DNA from: Achatina immaculata
Taxonomy: Eukaryota; Mollusca; Gastropoda; Stylommatophora; Achatinidae
DNA: 64,000 nucleotides
Direction of reading: 5' to 3'
Assembly (NCBI GenBank): GCA_009760885.1
Contig: CM019714.1
Span: 5,714,812 to 5,778,811, forward strand
Position 1 is the stretch's first letter. The number at the start of each line of letters is the position of its first letter. Positions 60,160 to 64,000 of this stretch are shown here, one piece after another. Below the pieces are notes generated by a model. It worked only from the letters and a program-made list of their open reading frames with translations, was not told the origin of the DNA and did no database searches. A program made the position numbers and the translations under genes.

Positions 60160-63073
60160 CTTTTATCAGTTTACAGTAAAACTCTAGCAGGAGTTAGAGT
60201 ACAATTTTATTCAAAACAACATGTTTAATTTTAATTTAAAAAACCAGTTGTTATATTTTGGCTTTCTAATACACAAATGGTCTATCTGGTTTCTAGTTCT
60301 ATCATCTGGAGATATCCATGTTGTTTTATGTATCTCTTTGTGTGGGAATATTGTGCCTCCAATGACCATGCCCTCTGTTAGACATCTCTCATGGATGTAA
60401 GGGCTTATAGGGGTGCAGATGTCAACAGTGATCACAACCTGTGCATAGGGAAAATAAAACTAAAATTGAAAAGTCAACACAAGAAATCAGTACACAGAAA
60501 GATAAACATCCACAGCCTACAAGAAGAAAATACTAACTTTAATTTCAATCAGGAACTTGCCAATCATTCCAAAACACCCAATGAAGTTGAGGAGATAGGT
60601 ATAGATGAGTTATGGAATTCTTACAGCACAGCCATAATCACAGCAGCAAAAGTAAGCGCTGGATTGGAAAAACCAAATAGAAAAGCATGGATATCAGATA
60701 AAACATGGAAGTATATACATGAAAGACGAGCAGTCAAATTAAACATGTTGAATGCAAAAGCAGATCATGAAAGAGATTCGGCAAAAGCAAAATACAAAGA
60801 CATAGACAAGAAAGTAAAAAGTTCAGCTAGAAGGGATAAAAGAGAATACATAGACAATATGGCGAAAAAGGCAGAAAAAGCAGCAAAAACAGGAGACAGC
60901 AAAACTTTATATAACATACAAAAGAGGCTAACAGGTACTATTACATCTAAAGAAAGACCAATCCTTAGCAAAACTGGAACACTATTAACATCAAATAAAG
61001 ACCAAAAGCAAAGATGGGCTGAACACTTCCAAGAAATACTCAATCGACCACACCCAAAAGAATTGTTAAACCTTGAAACTGACTTACCAGCCCCACAACT
61101 AAATGTCAATCTAGATGAAATTAAATTGCATGAAATTGAAACAGCAGTGAATTTAATGGCTAACAACAAAGCTGCAGGTGAAGATGAAATAACAGCCGAG
61201 ATGCTAAAAGCTATCAATAGTGACAACATGAGACAACTACAGAGAATGTTTAACAAGATTTGGAAAGAAGAAAAGGTCCCTTCTAATTGGAAGAAGGGAA
61301 TCATTGTTAAAATACCAAAAAAGGGCAACCTTAGTGACTGTAACAACTGGAGAGGAGTAACCTTAATATCAGTTGTGTCAAAAGTATTTTGCAAGGTCAT
61401 TTTGAATAGACTCAAAGATATAGTGGATACTGCAATGAGAGAAGAACAAGCAGGATTTCGAAAAGGGAGAAGCTGTCTCGACCAGATCTTTACTCTCAGA
61501 ATAATACTTGAAGAACATATTGAAAAGCAGAAACCATTAATACTGAATTTCATAGATTTTAAGAAGGCATTTGATAGCATACACAGAGATTCATTATGGA
61601 GAATTTTATGTCTATATGGAATACCATCTAAAATTGTCAACATCATTAAGGACTTATACAATGGATATGGTTGTGCAGTCAAGACAGAAGAAGGGATGAG
61701 TGAATGGTTCCAGATTGAAACAGGCGTGAAACAAGGATGTATACTGTCTCCTTTACTTTTTGGGATTACAATAGACTTCATAATGACAAAATGCTGCACA
61801 GGTAACACAGGTATTGACTGGGTACATGGGACCCAACTAGAAGATCTTGATTTTGCTGATGACATAACTCTTATCAGTAATAATGTGAATTCCATGCAAG
61901 AAAAAACAGATAGCCTATCTTCACTGGCTAGCAAAATAGGACTTGAAATTAACAAGGACAAAACAAAAATAATGAAAATTCCCATCAATCAAAATGGAAA
62001 AATACACATAGAAGGGACAGATATTGAAGAAGTCAATCAATTTGCATACCTTGGCAGCTACATAGACCAGGATGGTGACACTAGAAAGGAAGTTAGGATC
62101 AGAATTGCAAAAGCAGCATCAATCTTCAAGAATCTTGAGAACATATGGAATTCAAAAGTTATAAGCACAAAAACCAAGTTAAGACTATTCAATTCAAATG
62201 TAATATCCACCCTCATTTATGCATGCGAAAGCTGGAAAACAACTAAAGAAATAGAAAAGAAATTAGACTCTTTTGAAAACAAATGCCTAAGGAAAATACT
62301 CGGCATCAAGTGGAATGAATTCAAGAACAATGCAGAGATAAGACAGATGACTGAACAACAACCAGTCTCACGGGTGATCAGGAAAAGGAGATGGACATAT
62401 GTTGGTCACTTGATGAGAAGAAATGATCAGAGAATCCCAAAACAAGCTATCAAGTGGAACACAACAGGCCGAAGAAAAAGGGGCAGACCGCGTGAAACTC
62501 TGAAGAGGACATTATTAAGAGAGGCCAAGTTAACAGGCATAAAATCCTTTGTTGAGGTTGAAAGACTCGCCGAAGACAGGAAAAATTGGCGAACTACTTT
62601 GCGAGCCCTATGTGACGTCTAACGGCACGGGAAGGATATAAGATATAAGATATTTTGGCACATGTAAATATTTTTGAGTATAGTTTCCATTGTAAAACCC
62701 AATTGTTTTCTTTTATAGCACATATAAACATATTCATATATGATTTGTTTCATTTTTAGTTGAAAAATTGATTGCTATAATACAGAATATATAAACATAT
62801 TCAAATGTAGTTTGTTTCATCTTCATGATAAAACTAAATGCTTTCATGTGTAATACCTTGTAATATTTGTGCAGCATGTAGTGTATTTTTGTTTAGAAGA
62901 TTTTCTGATGATAGCAAATGAATAAATTAATGTTCCAGAGTAAAGAAGATAATGTTTGATAATAAATAAATTAATGTCTTATTTCTTTTTTATCAGAGAC
63001 GAAGGGTTTCACTGTGGTCATCGTCAAACCTGACGCTGTTTCTCAGGGTAAAACTGATGACATTATTAATGAG
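42323..63073 (+). CDS. NME9: thioredoxin/NDP-kinase fusion protein (TXNDC6/TXNDC3-like), 5' part
   Basis: A thioredoxin domain followed by nucleoside-diphosphate-kinase domains; relatives (NME8, NME9, sea urchin IC1) are tied to cilia and sperm axonemes. Joined exons: 42323-42413, 44049-44152, 44545-44616, 48568-48684, 49437-49518, 54735-54890 and 62997-63073, all GT-AG with matching phases, 233 codons to the last donor. Residues 1-30 are a charged start (MARKKQEIQLQ); thioredoxin 31-128 with VIDVYQEWCGPC (Cys39, Cys42 intact), CEPTFLFFA and IHGANAPLV; charged linker 129-207; the first NDPK domain starts with FTVVIVKPDAV (208-233). The rest, including the NDPK active-site His, lies beyond the window. 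Two exons have extra tandem copies. Orthology to NME9 rather than NME8 is uncertain. Confidence 0.92.
42414..42899. other. intron 1 sequence with (CAT)n
   Basis: Contains a short (ATC)n run at about 42441-42452; otherwise unassigned. Confidence 0.4.
42920..43015. repeat. short tandem repeat, ~16-bp unit
   Basis: Six copies of TTGCTTGCTTCATCTG. Confidence 0.9.
43060..43308 (+). mobile_element. LINE 3' fragment, separate family
   Basis: The + frame 43074-43304 encodes WLGHVLQMTDNSLPKIALRC, GNRSKGRPKETWRRTTERML and TWARAEKKTKDRHLWKTLVE, the standard C-terminal tail of RTE-like or related LINE proteins, but from a family different from A-C. Confidence 0.8.
43309..43779. other. unassigned intron 1 sequence
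   Basis: No feature recognised. Confidence 0.35.
43780..44048. repeat. minisatellite made of the thioredoxin exon's 3' splice junction
   Basis: Six to seven diverged copies of a ~38-bp unit with the core CTTATCTTTTACAGTTATTG ATGTGTATCA. The same core forms the real junction at 44035-44064 (TTTTACAG|TTATTGATGTGTATCA). Each upstream copy therefore carries a decoy acceptor and the first codons (VIDVY) of the exon. Confidence 0.9.
44049..44152 (+). CDS. NME9: TXNDC6-like exon 2 (CGPC active site)
   Basis: 104 nt, phase 1 to 0, donor GCCATT|GTAATT. Encodes VIDVYQEWCGPCLALVGNFR and RLKNELGDPLLNFAI. The redox pair Cys39/Cys42 is present. The family usually has LHFA(V/K)AEAD after LKNEL, and here the junction NFAI-AKAD matches. 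Confidence 0.95.
44545..44616 (+). CDS. NME9: TXNDC6-like exon 3
   Basis: Acceptor TTCTTTAAG, donor TTTGCT|GTAAGT; 72 nt, phase 0. Encodes AKADTIDALEIYRGRCEPTF and LFFA, the thioredoxin strand with the cis-Pro (CEPTF). Confidence 0.93.
44730..45010. repeat. degenerate GTGTGGAGA-type tandem repeat
   Basis: Repeated GAGACCTGTGTGTGGAGATC TGGAATATGTGGAGGCATTC blocks, then decayed GAAGATCTTCTGG-type units. Similar TGTGTGGAGA words recur to about 45310. Confidence 0.75.
45358..45386. repeat. (ATC)n microsatellite
   Basis: Nine ATC triplets. Confidence 0.95.
45467..45960. mobile_element. MITE with 13-bp terminal inverted repeats
   Basis: TGTTTCCTCTAAG at 45467-45479 is exactly complementary to CTTAGAGGAAACA at 45948-45960. 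No transposase frame lies between. A (GT)n-like tract lies at about 45815-45870. Class uncertain, possibly hAT. Confidence 0.6.
45961..46249. other. AT-rich intron 3 sequence
   Basis: A-rich runs; no feature recognised. Confidence 0.35.
46250..46333. repeat. 60-bp minisatellite (left part)
   Basis: One and a half units of the array that continues at 48269-48560 (TTTCTATATCATTTGAAA... TTTTTCTAGTTTATTCATTA). Confidence 0.9.
46334..48268 (-). mobile_element. LINE family D (RT + RNase H, I-type), 5'-truncated
   Basis: Inserted in the 60-bp minisatellite. Target-site duplication ATTTGAAAGT at 46324-46333 and 48269-48278. The 3' tail is (GAA)n preceded by GCGAAC (+ strand TTCTTCTTCTTCGTTCGC at 46340-46359). 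The 5' end is cut inside the RT domain. Presence of RNase H points to the I group (I, Nimb or similar clades). Confidence 0.92.
46368..48268 (-). CDS. LINE family D polyprotein C-terminal part: reverse transcriptase and RNase H
   Basis: An intact minus frame of about 630 codons, missing its N-terminus. RT: SFDKVWKKGLLWKLRN, LRHGVPQGGVLSPTLFLVFI, the catalytic LYADDLVMWC, INTEKSSTTLF and YLGVTLDSKLTWKQHI. RNase H: VYTDESAHNAIKNGGAGAYI, NFDAEVRAIIAAVEKL, VVILTDARSVLEAL and WIPSHCGIPGNEKADHLAKE, so the D-E-D set and the His motif are present. A Cys/His-like end (CTCAQVPQTVEHILQNCINY) follows. The apparent start at 48287 (MRITFKS) is flanking minisatellite read in frame, not the true start. No stop codon within the preserved part suggests a recent insertion. 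Confidence 0.92.
48269..48560. repeat. 60-bp minisatellite (right part)
   Basis: Almost five copies of TGAAAGTGATCCTAACTGCT, TTTTCTAGTTTATTCATTAT and TCTGTGTTTTCTATATCATT. The array runs to within 8 nt of the exon 4 acceptor; the last unit supplies TTCATTATTCTGTGTTTTGC of the acceptor region. Confidence 0.95.
48568..48684 (+). CDS. NME9: TXNDC6-like exon 4
   Basis: Acceptor TTTTGCTGCCAG, donor AAGGAG|GTGGGG; 117 nt, phase 0 to 0. Encodes GGILTSYIHGANAPLVQKVI, TEQLASEHKILEGTSERKE. The GANAPLV motif is diagnostic of the TXNDC3/TXNDC6 family. Reading past the donor gives GFVKK and a stop, which would be a truncated product. Confidence 0.93.
48718..48764. repeat. (CCTT)n microsatellite
   Basis: About ten CCTT units with one CCAT interruption. 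Confidence 0.95.
48799..49791 (+). repeat. segmental duplication copy 1 (carries the 82-nt exon)
   Basis: About 1 kb nearly identical to 50188-51184 (offset 1390) and 52057-53058. Contains linker exon copy 1 and a shared open frame (49035-49271 in copy 1) of unknown meaning. Confidence 0.93.
49437..49518 (+). CDS. NME9: TXNDC6-like exon 5, copy 1 (charged linker)
   Basis: Acceptor CATATATTACAG, donor GCAGAAG|GTCTGT; 82 nt, phase 0 to 1. Encodes VKDPVITRAQEIEHERREEE EAMREAE. The Glu/Arg-rich run looks like a single helix or coiled coil between thioredoxin and NDPK. Identical copies lie at 50827-50908 and 52700-52781. Confidence 0.9.
49783..49994. repeat. long imperfect inverted repeat (hairpin)
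   Basis: The arms, about 49783-49900 and 49905-49994, are reverse complements. The innermost 14 bp (TTATCTTAATGTGG / CCACATTAAGATAA) is perfect around a 4-nt GAGG loop. The outer ends share ATATTTTGG and CTCGTTGTGCATGTAATCCT with its complement. The left arm carries an extra internal duplication. A partial copy of the structure is at 51719-51870. Confidence 0.85.
50188..51432 (+). repeat. segmental duplication copy 2
   Basis: Matches copy 1 over 50188-51184. Matches copy 3 over a longer span (about 49850-51432 against 51720-53306, offset 1873 at the exon). It ends where the 46-bp minisatellite starts. Confidence 0.93.
50827..50908 (+). CDS. NME9: TXNDC6-like exon 5, copy 2
   Basis: Sequence and both splice sites identical to 49437-49518. 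Because 82 nt is not a multiple of three, splicing copy 1 to copy 2 would shift the frame and meet TGA after 12 codons. At most one copy can serve in a full-length mRNA. Confidence 0.75.
51433..51712. repeat. minisatellite, 46-bp unit
   Basis: Six copies of GGAGTGTAGACTTGGTAGCT, GGCTACTAGGAGCACACAGA and GGTGGT, nearly identical. It separates duplication copies 2 and 3 and is absent from copy 3's matching position (53307). Confidence 0.95.
52057..53306 (+). repeat. segmental duplication copy 3
   Basis: Carries a small set of differences from copies 1 and 2 (for example ATGCCATGGC for ATGTCACGGC near 52201, and ATGGCCAGACC for ATGGCCAATGC near 52272). It is therefore a real diverged copy rather than an exact repeat of reads. 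Confidence 0.93.
52700..52781 (+). CDS. NME9: TXNDC6-like exon 5, copy 3
   Basis: Identical to copies 1 and 2, including the TATTACAG acceptor and AAG|GTCTGT donor, although the surrounding intron has diverged slightly. Confidence 0.75.
53370..53465. repeat. minisatellite, 18-bp unit
   Basis: Five copies of TCTACCTCTGTTCCACTTG, followed by (TCC)n/(TTC)n at 53522-53550. Confidence 0.9.
53811..55327 (+). repeat. 1517-bp tandem duplication, copy A
   Basis: Repeated essentially unchanged at 55328-56844 (offset 1517). The junction lies in TCATCATTTATATGAAAATT, where array-like TCATCATTT sequence may have provided microhomology. Confidence 0.95.
54735..54890 (+). CDS. NME9: TXNDC6-like exon 6, copy A (acidic Ser-rich linker)
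   Basis: Acceptor AAATTTTTCAG, donor TTAGAAG|GTGGGG; 156 nt, phase 1 to 1. Encodes DESQHTFSEKREEEGLSPDD, DYITESVSEVSLRGFSLSSS and SYDASYLLSVLE. The frame follows exon 5 and joins the NDPK exon in phase, which supports it although this linker is not conserved in known relatives. Confidence 0.8.
55328..56844 (+). repeat. 1517-bp tandem duplication, copy B
   Basis: See copy A. It continues into a small 34-bp minisatellite (TCATCATTTTCCTGAATTAT, GATGTTCTTCACT) up to about 56930. Confidence 0.95.
56252..56407 (+). CDS. NME9: TXNDC6-like exon 6, copy B
   Basis: Identical to 54735-54890 with the same splice sites. Being 52 codons and phase-symmetric, it could be included in addition to copy A, doubling the linker without changing the frame, or be skipped. 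Confidence 0.7.
56735..56932. repeat. minisatellite, ~34-bp unit
   Basis: Five to six copies of TTCATCATTTTCCTGAATTA TGATGTTCTTCAC. A shorter version is at 55205-55330 in copy A. Confidence 0.9.
56933..57222. other. AT-rich intron sequence
   Basis: Poly-T and (ATT)n runs; nothing else. Confidence 0.4.
57226..57614. mobile_element. hAT-like MITE
   Basis: The left end TAGTGATTCTCATGTGCAAT and the right end ATGCAAAGTATGAGAACCACTG are imperfect inverted repeats (TAGTGATTCTCAT against CAGTGGTTCTCAT). GTTT is shared in the flanking 8-mers. No transposase. Confidence 0.5.
57615..58380. other. unassigned intron sequence
   Basis: Poly-A runs at 58217 and 58268; no feature recognised. Confidence 0.35.
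58384..59090 (+). mobile_element. LINE family B fragment
   Basis: An open + frame 58428-58871: LNEEKLEEVESFEYLGSLPT, IKRRTSIALQKVKQLKNLWG, RACIFPITTYVCETWTLNKT and GWLVRKIKQRKLILDT. It is then disrupted through [15 protein letters not shown] to about 59080. 5'-truncated; no clear TSD. Confidence 0.88.
59091..59935. other. AT-rich intron sequence
   Basis: No feature recognised. Confidence 0.4.
59936..60162 (+). mobile_element. LINE family C 3' end with (GAT)n tail
   Basis: The + frame encodes KERGRPRGKILEGSTNWRGR and NNMKDRKLWRDMVVNISRHG, then a stop inside a (GAT)n tail (60129-60160). The LWR(E/D)M motif and ending match the copy at 36186-36845. Confidence 0.8.
60251..62660 (+). mobile_element. 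LINE family A copy with 5' inversion
   Basis: The forward part begins at about 60386 (CTCTCATGGATGTAAGGGCT) and runs to the 3' tail at about 62650. The preceding 60261-60385 is the adjacent upstream part of the element in reverse orientation, with about 11 nt lost at the junction compared with the copy at 10703-13711. The word ATATTTTGGC occurs at both ends (60252-60261 and at about 62649-62658), a probable target-site duplication. This is the structure produced by twin priming. Confidence 0.88.
60391..62622 (+). CDS. LINE family A ORF, RT and C-terminal tail, intact but 5'-truncated
   Basis: 743 codons with no stop. Starts within the end of the endonuclease domain ([20 protein letters not shown]). 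RT blocks [59 protein letters not shown] and [13 protein letters not shown]; tail [20 protein letters not shown] and LRALCDV. It lacks most of the endonuclease because of 5' truncation and inversion, so it cannot act alone. It differs from the 10730-13673 copy at only a few residues, which implies recent activity of the family. Confidence 0.92.
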   Translation: MDVRAYRGADVNSDHNLCIGKIKLKLKSQHKKSVHRKINIHSLQEENTNFNFNQELANHSKTPNEVEEIGIDELWNSYSTAIITAAKVSAGLEKPNRKAWISDKTWKYIHERRAVKLNMLNAKADHERDSAKAKYKDIDKKVKSSARRDKREYIDNMAKKAEKAAKTGDSKTLYNIQKRLTGTITSKERPILSKTGTLLTSNKDQKQRWAEHFQEILNRPHPKELLNLETDLPAPQLNVNLDEIKLHEIETAVNLMANNKAAGEDEITAEMLKAINSDNMRQLQRMFNKIWKEEKVPSNWKKGIIVKIPKKGNLSDCNNWRGVTLISVVSKVFCKVILNRLKDIVDTAMREEQAGFRKGRSCLDQIFTLRIILEEHIEKQKPLILNFIDFKKAFDSIHRDSLWRILCLYGIPSKIVNIIKDLYNGYGCAVKTEEGMSEWFQIETGVKQGCILSPLLFGITIDFIMTKCCTGNTGIDWVHGTQLEDLDFADDITLISNNVNSMQEKTDSLSSLASKIGLEINKDKTKIMKIPINQNGKIHIEGTDIEEVNQFAYLGSYIDQDGDTRKEVRIRIAKAASIFKNLENIWNSKVISTKTKLRLFNSNVISTLIYACESWKTTKEIEKKLDSFENKCLRKILGIKWNEFKNNAEIRQMTEQQPVSRVIRKRRWTYVGHLMRRNDQRIPKQAIKWNTTGRRKRGRPRETLKRTLLREAKLTGIKSFVEVERLAEDRKNWRTTLRALCDV
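62997..63073 (+). CDS. NME9: TXNDC6-like exon 7 (start of first NDPK domain)
   Basis: Acceptor TCTTTTTTATCAG, donor AATGAG|GTGAGA; 77 nt, phase 1 to 0. Encodes ETKGFTVVIVKPDAVSQGKT DDIINE. KPDAV is the NDP-kinase start motif (Lys and Pro of the nucleotide-binding fold). A GTAAAA inside the exon (63048) is an alternative donor but would cut the domain. Confidence 0.9.
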
Positions 63074-63174
63074 GTGAGATAGCAATGACATTATTAATGA
63101 GGTGAGATAGCAATGACATTAATGGGGTGAGATAGCAATGACATTAATGAGGTGAGATAGTGATGACATTAATG
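63057..63174. repeat. minisatellite made of the NDPK exon's 5' splice junction
   Basis: Five copies of a ~26-30-bp unit, GATGACATTATTAATGAGGT GAGATAGCA. The first unit is the real exon end and donor (ATTATTAATGAG|GTGAGATAG). Later units keep ATGAG|GTGAGATAG and so carry decoy donors. Confidence 0.9.
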
Positions 63175-64000
63175 AGGACAAAACAAAAATAATGAAAATT
63201 CCCATCAATCAAAATGGAAAAATACACATAGAAGGGACAGATATTGAAGAAGTCAATCAATTTGCATACCTTGGCAGCTACATAGACCAGGATGGTGACA
63301 CTAGAAAGGAAGTTAGGATCAGAATTGCAAAAGCAGCATCAATCTTCAAGAATCTTGAGAACATATGGAATTCAAAAGTTATAAGCACAAAAACCAAGTT
63401 AAGACTATTCAATTCAAATGTAATATCCACCCTCATTTATGCATGCGAAAGCTGGAAAACAACTAAAGAAATAGAAAAGAAATTAGACTCTTTTGAAAAC
63501 AAATGCCTAAGGAAAATACTCGGCATCAAGTGGAATGAATTCAAGAACAATGCAGAGATAAGACAGATGACTGAACAACAACCAGTCTCACGGGTGATCA
63601 GGAAAAGGAGATGGACATATGTTGGTCACTTGATGAGAAGAAATGATCAGAGAATCCCAAAACAAGCTATCAAGTGGAACACAACAGGCCGAAGAAAAAG
63701 GGGCAGACCGCGTGAAACTCTGAAGAGGACATTATTAAGAGAGGCCAAGTTAACAGGCATAAAATCCTTTGTTGAGGTTGAAAGACTCGCCGAAGACAGG
63801 AAAAATTGGCGAACTACTTTGCGAGCCCTATGTGACGTCTAACGGCACGGGAAGGATATAAGATATAAGATATTTTGGCACATGTAAATATTTTTGAGTA
63901 TAGTTTCCATTGTAAAACCCAATTGTTTTCTTTTATAGCACATATAAACATATTCATATATGATTTGTTTCATTTTTAGTTGAAAAATTGATTGCTATAA
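63175..64000 (+). repeat. 1220-bp tandem duplication, second copy (cut by window end)
   Basis: Starts inside the LINE family A ORF and reproduces 61955-62780 without visible change, including the frame 63192-63842 and the 3' tail. It is not an independent insertion, since flanking non-LINE sequence is copied too. Confidence 0.93.

Larger units (their letters stand above)
61955..63174 (+). repeat. 1220-bp tandem duplication, first copy
   Basis: Everything from AGGACAAAACAAAAATAATG at 61955 recurs from 63175 with an offset of 1220, through the LINE end and its 3' flank, to the end of the window. The unit includes the NDPK exon 62997-63073. Confidence 0.93.

Noticed and set aside
63192..63842. 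A third independent LINE family A insertion
   Set aside because: Flanking non-LINE sequence is copied at the same 1220-bp offset, so it is part of a tandem duplication.

Overview
The window is eukaryotic nuclear DNA from a lophotrochozoan animal, most probably a mollusc and plausibly a gastropod. It holds split genes with GT-AG introns, an RAR-type nuclear receptor (known outside chordates mainly in molluscs and annelids), several non-LTR retrotransposon families, mariner and hAT-like elements, and an unusually dense set of minisatellites. The taxon is an inference. No tRNA, rRNA, CRISPR or bacterial-type operon was seen.

Gene 1 (3773-29849, + strand) is a retinoic acid receptor (RAR/NR1B) in nine coding exons. 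All splice phases agree and join into one 467-residue frame: A/B region, two C4 zinc fingers, basic hinge, ligand-binding domain and an AF-2 helix. Its introns carry nearly all the minisatellites and transposon relics between 3.9 and 29.7 kb.

From 29.85 to 42.3 kb no host gene was found. This stretch has three minisatellites, LINE relics, a tRNA-headed SINE nested in an inverted-repeat element (37.8-38.2 kb), and a 1.32-kb non-autonomous retroposon with 13-bp target-site duplications (39.4-40.7 kb).

Gene 2 (42323 to beyond the window, + strand) is a thioredoxin/NDP-kinase fusion of the TXNDC6-TXNDC3 (NME9/NME8) type, a family linked to ciliary and flagellar axonemes. Seven exon types are visible, covering the N-terminus, the thioredoxin domain with an intact CGPC site, a charged linker and the start of the first NDPK domain. 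Its 3' half lies in recent tandem duplications: an 82-nt linker exon is present three times (48.8-53.3 kb), a 156-nt linker exon twice (53.8-56.8 kb), and a 1220-bp unit containing the NDPK exon begins to repeat at 63175.

Mobile elements include a nearly complete LINE (family A, 10703-13711) disabled only by a 2-bp deletion, a second family A copy with a 5' inversion (60.25-62.65 kb), an RNase H-bearing LINE (family D, 46.33-48.27 kb), many 3' fragments of families A, B and C, an inactive mariner and hAT-like MITEs. Several retroelements sit inside minisatellite arrays, with target-site duplications made of array sequence.

The most unusual signal is that some minisatellites are amplified splice junctions. 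The array upstream of the thioredoxin exon repeats its 3' splice site and first codons, and the array after the NDPK exon repeats its last codons and 5' splice site. No previously undescribed molecular system is claimed; the novelty is in genome structure.
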